NCBI RefSeq assembly: GCF_035825295.1
Contig: NZ_JAYMGI010000002.1
Coordinates: forward strand, 7,950,001-8,014,000
DNA from: Actinacidiphila sp. DG2A-62
GTDB taxonomy: Bacteria; Actinomycetota; Actinomycetes; Streptomycetales; Streptomycetaceae
DNA length: 64,000 nt
Direction of reading: 5' to 3'
Position numbers and translations under genes: made by a program. The stretch's first letter is position 1; each line of letters begins with the position of its first letter. Positions 42,242 through 52,204 of the stretch are shown here, one piece after another. Below the pieces are notes generated by a model. That model saw only the letters and a list, made by a program, of their open reading frames with translations, did no database searches and was not told where the DNA came from.

Positions 42242-45200
42242 TCAGTAGGAGAACTGCTGGATCTGCTCGCCGTACGGCCCGAAGGTCCAGCCCGTGCGGG
42301 TGGCCGGGTCGAGCTGGAGGGCCGGTGCGGGGCCGCCGGCGGTGGCCCCGACGCCCGGGAGGGAGCGCAGGACCGTGCCCGTGGCGAGGTCGACCACGAC
42401 GAGACGCCCGGTGGAGTTGTTGTCGGGCACGTACATGCCGGAGCCGAAGTAGACGGTCCCCTCGGGCGTCGCGTAGGAGAGGAGCGCGACCTTGTGCGGT
42501 CCGTCCACGGCGAGGGCCTGCGGCTTGGCGAGCCGGACCGCGAAGGGGTCGCCGACCGGTGCGCCGGTGGTGTCGTCCAGGGCGGACAGCGTGGTCGTGG
42601 GCACGAGGTTCACGCTGATCTGGGTGGCGAAGGCGTTGTAGAGCGTGCCCGCGTCGTCCGTGGCGATGCCGTGGCTGCACGCCGAGGTCGAGCCGTCGGC
42701 GGCGGTCGTGCGGGCGACCAGGTCGACGCGCGCGACCGTGGCGCCGCCCAGGCAGTTGTACGGCCCGGCCGCCTTGGTCAGGAACACCGCGCCCGAGGAG
42801 GCGTCGAAGGCCAGCAGGCCGTACGAGCCGGCCGGCACGTTCGGCGGGTCGGCGGTGATCGGCGCGCCCGCGGAGCCGGTCGCCAGGTCCACCGGCAGCA
42901 CCAGATCGGCGGTCGCGCCGTGCAGCAGCAGCGCGCCGCGGCCGTGCACCGCGTCCACCCGGCCGGTGACGAAAGAGCCCTGCGCGGCGGGCAGCGCCGC
43001 CGAGCCGACCAACGCGTCCTTCGCGGTGTCCCATGTCTCCACCCGCGGGTCCGCGCCGGCCGCCGGGGTGTGCACCAGCAGGACGCGCCCCGCCGACACA
43101 CCGAGCACCTCGTAGCCCGAACCGGGCCCGTCCGAGGTGATCACCGCGCCGTACCGGCCGGTCCTGGTGGAGTAGTGCCGGACCTCGGCGCCGCCGTCGG
43201 CCGTGGCGAGCGCGGCCACCGAACCGTCGCCGGCCGCCGCGAAGCTGCTCACGGTGGAGCCGGCGGGCGCCAGGCCGTCGTCGAAGGACAGCGAGGACAG
43301 CGCCGACGCCTGCCCGGTCACGTGCCCGGACCGGTCAAGCGCCAGCACCCGCACCCCGTAGGCGGTGGAGCTGCCCAGGCCCAGCGCGGCCGGGTCCAGC
43401 CGCACCGCGCCGGACGTGCCGGACAGCACCCGGTGCGCGGTCGACGGAGTGTCCACGCCGTCGTCGTCCAGCACCGTGCCGTTGGCGTTGCTGAAGGTGT
43501 TGTACGAGCCGAAGTTCGTCGGGGCGGGGGCGGAGAACTCCACCTCCGCGCCGCGCGCCCCCGGTACCGACCGCACGTCGTAGCGCAGGGTGAACCGCGG
43601 TTCGGCGCGGGTGACCTCGGCGGTGTGGGCGCTGCCTCCCTCGGCGCCGGTGAGCAGCGGCGCGGCCGGCCGCGCCGCCGCGTCGCCGCCGGCCACCCGC
43701 AGCGGCGCGAACTCGCCGTACACCACGCGCAGCGGATTGCCGCCGAAGCCGGACTGCGCGATGCCGACGCCGTACAGGCCGCCGCCGTCGTCGAAGGCGG
43801 ACGCCGGGACGGTGACCGTGCCGCGCGGCGCGGTCAGCTCCTGGTGCCAGGCCGCGGTGAACAGCGGCGCCAGGTCGGGGTTCCAGTGGCCCACGGTGGA
43901 CACGACCAGCTGCGGGCTCGACGTCGAGGCCACCCCGGTCAGGTCGTACGACACGGTGACCGAGTGCCCCTGCGGCACCACGGCCGGCACGCTCGGCGCG
44001 GCGGCCTCCGCGTACCGCCCGTCGCTCGGGCCGACGGTCAGGGTGCGCTGCGCGCTCGCCACCGTCCGGCCGCCGCGCAGCACGGCGTAGGACACGGTGA
44101 GCCGCCGGTCCGCGGCGGACACCACCGGGAGCCCCGCGGCGGCCAGCAGTTGGGCCGGGGTCACCCGGATCGCGGGCGTGTCGGAGCGGAACACGGTGCG
44201 CCCCACGGTGAGCGTGTACGAGGCCGGCGCGCCGCCCAGGCCGGTCACGTCGCCGGCGAAGGTCACCGGACCCACCAGGCCCTCGCCGTCACCGCCCGCG
44301 GCCATGTCGCCGAGGTCGATCCGGTCCTGGTCGGTGGTCTCCAGGAAGGTGCCGCCGAGGCTGCCGGAGGTCACCCGGTGCGCGACGGACAGCCGGACCA
44401 GCGCCGGCCGGGACGGCGCCCTGCCGCCGAGCGCCTCCTGCGCGGCGGCGGTCACGTCGATCTGCGGGCCGACGTGCAGCTCCCGGTCGATCTGCGGCGG
44501 CGTGGGCACCGCCCGCCCGGTGCGCTCCAGCACGTCGCGGACCTGCCGCGGGTCCAGGTGGCGCCCGCCGAGGCGGGCGGACTGCAGCACCACGGCCGCC
44601 GCCGCGGCGATCTCCGGCGCGGAGGCGGAGGTGCCGCCGTTCAGGGACACCGCGACGTCCTGCGCGGAGCCGCCCGCGGCGTGCGAGAGGGCGAGGATGT
44701 TGTCGCTCGGCGCGGACAGGTCCACCCGGCTGCCGAAGCCGGAGGAGAAGGTGCCGAAGCCGCTGATCCGCGTCTCGGCCGTGGTCGCCGGGCCGCCGGG
44801 GCCCTGCGCCAGGGTGTCGTCCAGGGTGCTGCCGCCGGCCGCGATGGCGCCGGTGTCGGGCACCTTCGTGGGCGTGGTGGACAGCGCGTCGTCGTCGACG
44901 GAGGTCGCCGCGGCCGCGTTCGGCGCGGTGTCGGTCGGGGTGCTGCCGCCGTCCGGGCCGACCGCCGTCGGGGTGTACAGGCGGGTGCCGTCGTTGGAGG
45001 AGATCGACACCACGATGCCGTCGCGCCGCACGATGGTCGCGACGACCGAGCGGATCACCGGGTCGTCCTCCAGGTAGCGGCCCGGCAGGCCCTGCGCGTC
45101 GGTGCCGAAGCCGAGGCTCGCGGTGATCACGTCGGGCTTCGGCGACTGGTGCGCGGCGGCCAGCAGCGCGCCGGCGATGCGGTCGGTGGTCGGCTGTTCG

Positions 45201-46464
45201 GGGACCACCAGCCGGTAGTCCGCGCCCGGCGCGATGCCCAGCAGGTCGGTGTAGCCGCTGCCGGTGGCGCCGGGCCGCTGCTCGTCGTGCGGGAGCGGCG
45301 ACATGACGCTGAAGTCCAGCAGGACCTCGTCCAACGTCGGGTCCTGGTCCTCGGTCGAGGCGGACGCGTCGAGGCCGCCGGCGTCGGTGGCGACGTAGGT
45401 CGGGATCAGCGGCATCGACGGCAGGTCGAGGTAGCGCCTGCCGTCCTTGAGGATCGTCGTCGGGCCGTTGCCGGCCACGTACGCGTCGCCCGCGTCCGCC
45501 ATGGACTGGTCGGTGAGGTCGCCGATCGAGACGTTGGTGACGGTCTCGCCCGCGCCCGGCCGCTGGCCGAAGCGGTCGCCCAGCAGCGCGTACGCGCCGA
45601 CCGCGTCGACGCCGCCGGCGTTGAGGAAGGACTGCGCGGAGTCGGCGAGGGCGGCGTTGCCGGGGACCGAGGCGGAGCCCGCGGGCGTCGCCCGGGGCGC
45701 CGAGGCCGGCGGCCCCGCGGGGGCGGCGGACGGCGCGGCGCCGGCCTGCGGGGCGTGCGCCGACGGCTTGGGCGCGGAGGACGGCAGCGGCTGCGCACCG
45801 CTGTTCATGGTGGTCACATAGCGGTCGGGCTCGGCCGCCGCCACGCCGGGGCTGCCGCGCAGCGCCCGCGCCACGGCCGCCGAGTCGCGCTGCGAGGTCT
45901 GGAGCACGTAGGTGTGCGCGAGGTCGGCGGCGTCCGCCCCGAGCTGGTCGGCAGCCGCGCCGGTCAGCGCCTCGGCCGAGGCGGTGGAGACGCCGGGCAG
46001 CAGCGGGCGCAGCGACAGCGCCCCGGCGGACGCCAGGCGGGAGTTGAGCGCGGCGTCGCTCGTGACGGGGCGGCGCGCGGCCACGCGGGTGCCGGGCGTC
46101 GCCGCGCCGGTCACCGACGTCGAGGCGTCCAGGGTGACCAGGACCTGCCCCGGCACGACGCCCTGGCGCCGCGGCGCCGCGGGCGCCTTGGGCCGGCGTC
46201 CTCGCCGAGCGCGGTGAGGGCGGGGGCGGGCAGCGGCGACCGGGCGGCGCCGGCCGAGGAGCCGGGCACGGCGGACGTGTCCGCCGCGGTGGCGGCCGTG
46301 CCGGTGCCGCCCGGGGCGGGGGCGGACGGGCCCGCGGGGTGGGCCGGCGTCGCCGCTGACACCGTTGTCGGAGCGGCCACGGCGGTGGCGACGGCCGCGG
46401 CCACCGCCACCAGGACGGTGCGGGCGCGGCCGGGCGGGCCGCCCGGCAGAGGGGACCGGTGCAT
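42242..46464 (-). pseudogene. Secreted subtilase (S8)-like protein, N-terminal frameshift, incomplete triad
   Basis: About 1,400 residues. ATG 46464 (after GGAAGGTG) opens a signal peptide (RARTVLVAVAAAVATAVAAP) in one frame. The rest, from about 46190 (APAAPRRQGVVPGQVLVTLD), is in another; one extra base in the G-run at 46191-46193 (plus strand) would join them. The S8 domain is readable (DLLGIAPGADYRLVVP, VVSISSNDGT, SLNGGTSASAPEIAAAAAVV with the catalytic Ser), but the position of the catalytic HGT is PGATGSG, and Asp survives only weakly (VSIGDLTDQS). The C-terminal ~400 residues resemble a beta-propeller (DLATGTVLRSLPGVG). Probably an exported, perhaps inactive, subtilase. Divergent from a regulator gene. 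Confidence 0.85.
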
Positions 46465-46646
46465 GGGACACCTTCCGGCGGAGGAATGCGGACGCGCAGG
46501 GGGAGCGCGGTCCCGGGTCTGCTCCGGCGCCGGGACCACGCCCTGTGGGCTGGAAGATGCCAAGGGGAGGCGATCATGTGCAAGATGTTCATACTGGCCG
46601 GGTTGTGCCAGGTGGCGACCATCGGCCACGCGAGCGCGGAGATGCA

Positions 46647-47720
46647 ATGGACCTTGACATCCTGGGACTTGGCGCGGAAACAGAACGCGTCTACACCGCG
46701 CTGGTGGGCCGGCCGCGCAGCCGCGCCTCGGAGTTGGCCGGCGTCGTCGGCGCCAGCACCGCGGCGACCGCCAAGGTGCTCGCCGCCCTCGTCGCCAAGG
46801 ACCTCGCCACCCGCGCCGGGAGCCGTCCGCCGCGCTTCACCGCCGCCCCGCCCGACGTCGCGGTCACCGCGCTGATCCAGGAGCGGCAGCGACGGCTCGA
46901 CGCGGCGCGCACGCTGGTGCAGCGCCTGGCCGAGGCGCACCGCGAGGCCGGACGCATCCACGACCCGGCCATCGCGGTGGAGCTGCTCACCCACCGGGAG
47001 GACATCAGCGAGGCCGCGCACCGGCTCCTGAACAGCGCCCGCCACCAGGTGCGCGCCTTCGACCTGCCGCCGTACGTGGACCGGCCCGGCAGCAACTTCG
47101 AGCACCAGATACGGCGTCAGCGCACCGGCGTGGTGCACCGGGTGATCTACTCGCGCGACGCGGTGGCCTGGCCGGGGCGGCTGGCGCAGGACATCCTGCC
47201 GAGCGTGCGGGCCGGCGAACAGGCACGGGTGCGCGGCGAGTTGCCGCTGAAACTGGTGATCCGCGACGACGAGGCGGCGCTCATCCCGTTCAGCCTGGCC
47301 GCGGGCGGCCACTCCGCGGCGTACCTGGTCGGCCCCTCGCCGATGCTGGTCGCGCTCGCGGCGCTGTTCGAGGCGGAGTGGGACCGGGCGGTGGAGCTGG
47401 GCGCGGCTGCGGTCCCCGCCACGGCCCCTGCTCCCACCCGCACTCCGGCCCCTGCCGCCGCGCCTGTCGGGGCCCCCGCGCCTGCCTCCGCGTCCGCACC
47501 GGCCCCGGTGGCGGGTCCGGCGGCCGGGGGACCGCCGGACGAGGAGACGCGTGTGCTGCTGACCCTCCTCACCTCGGGCCTGACCGACGCGGCCATCGCC
47601 CGTACCCAGGGCTGGAGTCCGCGCACCACGCAGCGCCGCATCCAGCGCCTGATGGCCGCGCTCGGCGCCACCACCCGCTTCCAGGCCGCGCTGGCCGCCG
47701 CCCGCCGCGGCTGGGTCTGA
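46647..47720 (+). CDS. TrmB/LuxR-type transcriptional regulator
   Basis: 357 residues. An N-terminal winged-helix TrmB-like domain (DILGLGAETERVYTALVGRP, SELAGVVGASTAATAKVL), a middle domain (HREDISEAAHRLLNSARHQV, RAFDLPPYVDRP), an Ala/Pro-rich linker (about 252-290) and a C-terminal LuxR-like helix-turn-helix (TDAAIARTQGWSPRTTQRRI). This architecture is frequent in streptomycetes beside secreted S8 proteins and the two genes here are divergent, so regulation of 42242-46464 is plausible. ATG 46647 has a modest GGAG. A much better ribosome-binding site (46564-46570) serves ATG 46576 in another frame (see findings). Confidence 0.88.
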   Translation: MDLDILGLGAETERVYTALVGRPRSRASELAGVVGASTAATAKVLAALVAKDLATRAGSRPPRFTAAPPDVAVTALIQERQRRLDAARTLVQRLAEAHREAGRIHDPAIAVELLTHREDISEAAHRLLNSARHQVRAFDLPPYVDRPGSNFEHQIRRQRTGVVHRVIYSRDAVAWPGRLAQDILPSVRAGEQARVRGELPLKLVIRDDEAALIPFSLAAGGHSAAYLVGPSPMLVALAALFEAEWDRAVELGAAAVPATAPAPTRTPAPAAAPVGAPAPASASAPAPVAGPAAGGPPDEETRVLLTLLTSGLTDAAIARTQGWSPRTTQRRIQRLMAALGATTRFQAALAAARRGWV

Positions 47721-47911
47721 CCGCGCGCCGCTCGGCGACCGCGCGCCGCTCGGCCGCCCCGCGCCGCCTCCTCGACGTCCCCGCCGCGGCCGGCGGTATC
47801 GCTGAATTGCCCAATCCCGCCCGGGGACCCGCGTCCGGGCCCGCCGGGTGCGCGACTTCGGCACACTACGGAGGGCGAGGAACACCCACACCTACGAGGA
47901 GAGGCATTCCC

Positions 47912-48460
47912 ATGCCGCGGATTCCCGTCCACACCGTCGACAGCGCGCCCGCAGCCAGTGGGGACACCCTGCGGGCCCTGGAGAAGCGCTTCGGCAGGGT
48001 GCTCAACATCCATGGTGAGATGGCCCATTCGCCCGTGGTCCTGCACACCTACGCCGCGATCCAGGGCGCCATCGCCGAGCACGGCACCTTCGACGCCCGT
48101 GCCCGCGAGGCGATCGCGCTGGCCGTCGGCGCGGTCGACGACTGCTCCTACTGCCAGTCCGCGCACACCATGTCGGCGAAGGCCGCGGGCTTCACCGAGG
48201 AGGAGACGGTCGCCATCCGCCGCGGCGACTCCGGCGGCGACTCCAAGCTCGACGCCCTGGTGCAGGTCGCCCGCGAGGTGGCCGGCGAGGTCGGCGACGC
48301 GTCGGACGCCGCCTGGGACAAGGCGCTGGCCGAGGGCTGGACGGACACCGAGCTGGCCGAGGTCTTCGCGCACGTGGCGGTGAACCTGTACACCAACTAC
48401 TTCAACCACTACGCCCGCACCGACCTCGACGTCCCGGCCGCGCCCGGCCTGGACGGCTGA
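47912..48460 (+). CDS. Carboxymuconolactone decarboxylase / AhpD-like protein
   Basis: 182 residues, ATG 47912 after ACGAGGAGAGG. IALAVGAVDDCSYCQSAHT carries the CxxC pair (C78, C81) and H85, the redox centre of AhpD-like alkylhydroperoxidases. Helical throughout, with NLYTNYFNHYARTDLDVPA at the end. It probably reduces peroxides or couples to a thiol partner such as mycothiol or lipoyl; the CxxC favours this over true carboxymuconolactone decarboxylase activity. A single gene with its own leader. Confidence 0.9.
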   Translation: MPRIPVHTVDSAPAASGDTLRALEKRFGRVLNIHGEMAHSPVVLHTYAAIQGAIAEHGTFDARAREAIALAVGAVDDCSYCQSAHTMSAKAAGFTEEETVAIRRGDSGGDSKLDALVQVAREVAGEVGDASDAAWDKALAEGWTDTELAEVFAHVAVNLYTNYFNHYARTDLDVPAAPGLDG

Positions 48461-48514
48461 CCGCCGCCGCGAACCTCCCGGCGCGCGGCCCGGACAGCCC
48501 CTCCCCGGGCCGCG

Positions 48515-48598
48515 CGCCGCACCCGGCCCGGCTGCGCTCCGCCGCCGCACCCGGCCCGGCTGCGCTCCGCCGCCGCACCCGGCCCGGCTGCGCTCCGC
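48515..48598. repeat. 28-base perfect tandem triplication
   Basis: Three identical 28-base units (48515-48542, 48543-48570, 48571-48598) lie in the 358-base gap after the AhpD-like gene. Each holds CCCGGCCCGG and a TGCGCTCCGC end. The rest of the gap to 48818 has no gene; a TAGCCT hexamer just after 48690 may be a -10 for the next gene. Confidence 0.95.
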
Positions 48599-48818
48599 CG
48601 CCGCGCCATGGCGTTCCGTCACGCATGCCTCCGCTTCCGGCCGCTTCGGGTGCCGAATCCGCCAACTGAAGCGAACACCGCCCGCCCCGGCATTAGCCTG
48701 GTGGCCCGCTGGCTCACGAACCGTCCACGTACGCACGCAAGTTGGCACACCGTCAGCGACACCAGGCGCCCGGCACGACGGCATCGGCCGGGCGTTCATC
48801 CGTTCACGGGGAGGCTTC

Positions 48819-50761
48819 ATGAGTCGAACGGGCGCGCGCCCCCGAGTGCTGATCGTCGGGGCGGGCCTGGCCGGCACGGCGACGGCGATCCGACTGCTCC
48901 ACTTCGCGCGCCAGCCGCTGGAGGTCGTGCTGCTCGAACGCCGCTCGGACTACCGGTCGGCCGGCGTCGCCTACCACCGCGACGGCAACCCCTGGGACCA
49001 CGTCTTCAACATCCAGGCCGGCCGGATGTCGGTGTTCCGGGAGGACGTCCTCGACTTCGTCCACTGGGCCAACTCCGAGGCCGACCGCGGGGACTGGCCG
49101 CCGCAGTGGGCCGCCGCCACCTTCGTCGAGCAGGGACCCGCGCCGCGCCGGATCTTCCAGGACTACCTGGAGGACCGGCTCGCCGAGGCCGTGCGGGAGG
49201 CCGGCCCGGCGCCGTCCTGGTGCCGGCCGACGGCGAGGCCGTCGACCTGGAGATCCGCGCCCAGGGCGTCGAGGTGACCGTGCGCGACCTGGACCCGGGC
49301 GAGCTCGCCGGGGTCCGGCCAGGACCGCTGCCCGGCACCTCCCTGGTCACCGCCGACCACGTGGTGCTGGCCACCGGGCTCGAACTCAAGGAGCCGCCGT
49401 TCGCCGCCGACGTCGTCGGGCACGGCTCCTTCGTCCGCAACCCGTACTCCGCGGCCGGCATCCGCAAGCTCTCCACCCTCCCGCGCGACGCGACCGTGGC
49501 GATCGTCGGCTCGGTGCTGAGCGCCTACGACGCGGCCGGCCTGCTGCTGCGGGCCGGCCACACCGGCCGGATCCACCTCATCTCCAAGTCCGGCACCATC
49601 TTTCGCACCTACCCCGGCGGCCACGAGCACGGCGTGGTCCGGCTGCCGCGCCCCGCGGCCCTGCTGGAGCCCTTCCGGGACCGCGAGGAGTTCCTCGGCC
49701 GGGTGGTGCGGGAGTGGCGCACCGCATGCGCCACGCTGGAGCGCGAGCACCCCGACATCGACCCGGTGATCGTCGCCGAGCGCGTGACCAAGGCGTGGGA
49801 GCCGTACCTCCCGGAAGCCATCGACCGTATCCCCACCCGCGAACTGCGCAGTCTGCTCGACGAGTTCGGCACCACGATCGCCGCGTTACGGGTCGGCGCG
49901 ATGGACTACACGATGTCCGTCATCGAGCGCGCGATGCGCCCGGCGGACGGGCCGCTCAAGCTCCTGGTCGGCCGGGTGGAGTCGATCACCCCGGCGGTTC
50001 CCGCCGCCTCCTCCGGTTCCGCCCCCGCGGCTTCCGCCGACTCCGGCCGGCTGGTCGTCACGGTCACCGGGCAGGAGGAGAAATACACCGTCGAGGCCGA
50101 CCTCGTGGTGTCCAATTTCGGCCGCGAGAGCGACTACGCCAGGGTGGGCCAGCCGCTGTGGCGCAATCTGCTGCAGCGCGGCATCGCCGTGCCGCACGAG
50201 CGCACCGGACGCGGCCTGGAGGTCGACGAGCACGGCACGCTGCTGGACGCCGACGGCCAGCCGGTCGGGCCGGTCTCCGCCGTCGGCGTGCTGCGCGAGG
50301 GCGACGAGATCGTGCGGAACGGCAGAACCGGCGCGTTCGCCTTCAATCTTGCGGCCATCAAGAATCACTCGATCGCGGTTGCGGCGCACGCCATCGAACA
50401 CGTGGAATTGTTCGAGGACGATGTGCGCCGCGAGTTGGCTCGACACCCGCATGACCGGAGTTACGTCAGCAAGACAGAGGAAGCGGTCCCGGCGGCATTG
50501 GAGCAGGCTGTGGTGCTGGAGGTGCGGCGGTTGGCCACACGTGTGCGCAGCGAACGGGACGTGCTCGATTCGCTGCTGGAAACGTGTATCCGCGCCATGG
50601 CCGGCCGTCCGACCCTTCCGACGGATGCTTCCCGGCACGACCGCCTGGTACGGGCGGTCGTCAACCGGGCCGCGGTACGACGGCTCACCGACGTCTCCGT
50701 GACGCCACGGCAGCTACGTCGACAACTGGGGATAGGCAACGCCGAAGATCCGGAGGGCTAG
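48819..50761 (+). pseudogene. FAD/NAD(P)-binding oxidoreductase (NAD_binding_9 type), frameshifted
   Basis: About 647 residues if repaired. ATG 48819 follows GGGGAGG. RVLIVGAGLAGTATAIRLLH is the FAD-binding motif, then ERRSDYRSAGVAYHRDGN and HVFNIQAGRMSVFRED. The frame breaks at about 49203-49208 (EAVREAGP, then AVLVPADGEAVDLE in the next frame); one extra C in the CCC run repairs it. The second part has HVVLATGLELKEPPF, VAIVGSVLSAYDAAGLLLRAG (second Rossmann) and SNFGRESDYARVGQPLW. This is the YdhS-like family (pfam13454 type), generally of unknown reaction. Its TAG is immediately followed by the TTG of the PEP-enzyme gene, so the two are coupled. Confidence 0.82.
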
Positions 50762-52000
50762 TTGAACGGGCGACGGATTCAGGGATTCCTGTTGGCTGGT
50801 GGCACCGAGAGTGTGGTGCGAGGCACCTGCAATCGCACCAGAAGTCCACGCGAGGGTTCCATCCTCGTCGCCCCTTCCCTCGAAGCGGGCCTGTACGACG
50901 CGATCGTGGCGTCGCGCGCGGTCGTCTGCGGCGCCGGCGGGCTGACCGGGCACATGCAGTCGCTGTGCCGCGGCCGGGGCATCCCGGTGCTCCGCGTGGA
51001 CGAGGCGGACCTCGCCGACCTGGTCGGCGAGGTCACGCTGTACCTGGACAGCGAGTCGATCGTGGTGGAGTCGGCGCCCGTGCCGCAGCCGGAGCCGCGC
51101 GAGCCCCGGCTGGAGGACATCGGCTCCGCCTGCGCGGTCATCGCCGACCTCCAGGACATCGACACCATCAACGCCACCGGGCCCGACGCGGCACGGGTGG
51201 AGTCGTTCTTCATCCGCGAGGAGTTCATCTGCCTGGCGGCCGGACTCAGCCCGCTCGACGCGATGGACGCCGGACCGGCCGGCATCGCCGCCTACGGACA
51301 GGCGATCGCCGACCGGCTGTGCGGCTTCGTCGACGCGCTGCTGCCCGGCCAGCGGCTGATCCTGCGGATGCTGGACCTGCGCTCGGACCACGCCGCCGGC
51401 GTCACCGAGACGGCCCCGGTGGCCGTCGAGCCGAACCCCGAGATGGGGCTGCACGGGGCGCGCTGGCTGGTCGGCTCCGCCACCTACCGCCAGGCCCTGC
51501 ACGCGATGCTCGCGGCGCTGCGCAAGCGGCTCGGCGACGAGGCGGACCGGGTCGAGCTGTCGGTGCCGTTCGTCACCGACGAGGTGGAGTTCGCGCAGTT
51601 GCGCGAGCACCTGCGGCTGCCCGAGGGCACGCCGCTGTCGGCGTTCGTGGAGACCCCCTCCGCGGTGCACGCCACCACCGCGCTGTGCGCCGCGGGCGTC
51701 AGCGAGCTGTTCGTCGGCATCAAGGACCTGGTGCAGTTCTACCTGGCCGCCGACCGCGGCAACCACCTGGTGGCCGACACCTACCGCACCCGCCACCCGG
51801 CGGTTTTGGACGGGGTGCGCAGGGTCGTGGAGTCCGCGCGCGCCGCCGGCACCCCGGTACGGGTCTTCTCGCTGGCCTCCGACCTCGCGCACTACCTGGA
51901 GCACCTGCCGACGCCCGACGGCTACATGATGTGCACCGCCGAACTCCAGCAGCTCATCCTGCGGTCCGGCCGGCAACGCGAGCCGCAGCCGCAGATGTGA
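50762..52000 (+). CDS. Stand-alone PEP-utilising enzyme (swivel + TIM barrel only)
   Basis: 412 residues. TTG 50762 follows CGGAGG and the upstream TAG directly, a rare start supported by position. Residues ~35-80 are a phosphohistidine swivel domain (GSILVAPSLEAGLYDAIVAS, VCGAGGLTGHMQSLCRGRGI), with His in TGH instead of the usual TSH. The C-terminal PEP-binding barrel has RLILRMLDLRSD, EPNPEMGLHGARWLV, ELSVPFVTDEVEFAQLRE, SAFVETPSAVHATTAL and ELFVGIKDLVQFYLAADRGN, matching enzyme I/PPDK. Missing are the ATP-grasp domain, any HPr-binding domain and the GxCGE catalytic cysteine (VFSLASDLAHYLEHL at that position). Phosphoacceptor unknown; the coupled FAD protein is a candidate partner. Confidence 0.85.
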   Translation: MNGRRIQGFLLAGGTESVVRGTCNRTRSPREGSILVAPSLEAGLYDAIVASRAVVCGAGGLTGHMQSLCRGRGIPVLRVDEADLADLVGEVTLYLDSESIVVESAPVPQPEPREPRLEDIGSACAVIADLQDIDTINATGPDAARVESFFIREEFICLAAGLSPLDAMDAGPAGIAAYGQAIADRLCGFVDALLPGQRLILRMLDLRSDHAAGVTETAPVAVEPNPEMGLHGARWLVGSATYRQALHAMLAALRKRLGDEADRVELSVPFVTDEVEFAQLREHLRLPEGTPLSAFVETPSAVHATTALCAAGVSELFVGIKDLVQFYLAADRGNHLVADTYRTRHPAVLDGVRRVVESARAAGTPVRVFSLASDLAHYLEHLPTPDGYMMCTAELQQLILRSGRQREPQPQM

Positions 52001-52204
52001 CCGCCCGAGCGGCGCCGCCGCTCCCCCTGTCCAGGCGTCCCGCGACCCGCCGGCCGCGGGACGCCCGCACGTCCGTACAACCGTTTCCGGCCCCCGGCCG
52101 TCGTACCCGGTGGCCGATCGGCGACCACCGGCCGCACGGCCGGTGTCGGGAACGGGCCGGTGCGGACGGCGGGACCCGGGCGGGCCCGGGACGGGGAGAG
52201 GCGC

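Noticed and set aside
38287..42618. 1,443-codon open frame on the plus strand
   Set aside because: It spans the opposite strand of the sigma factor, decarboxylase and UdgX genes and crosses their intergenic gaps; no recognisable motif.
28515..48598. Tandem repeats considered as CRISPR arrays
   Set aside because: The units are directly contiguous without unique spacers and no cas gene is present.
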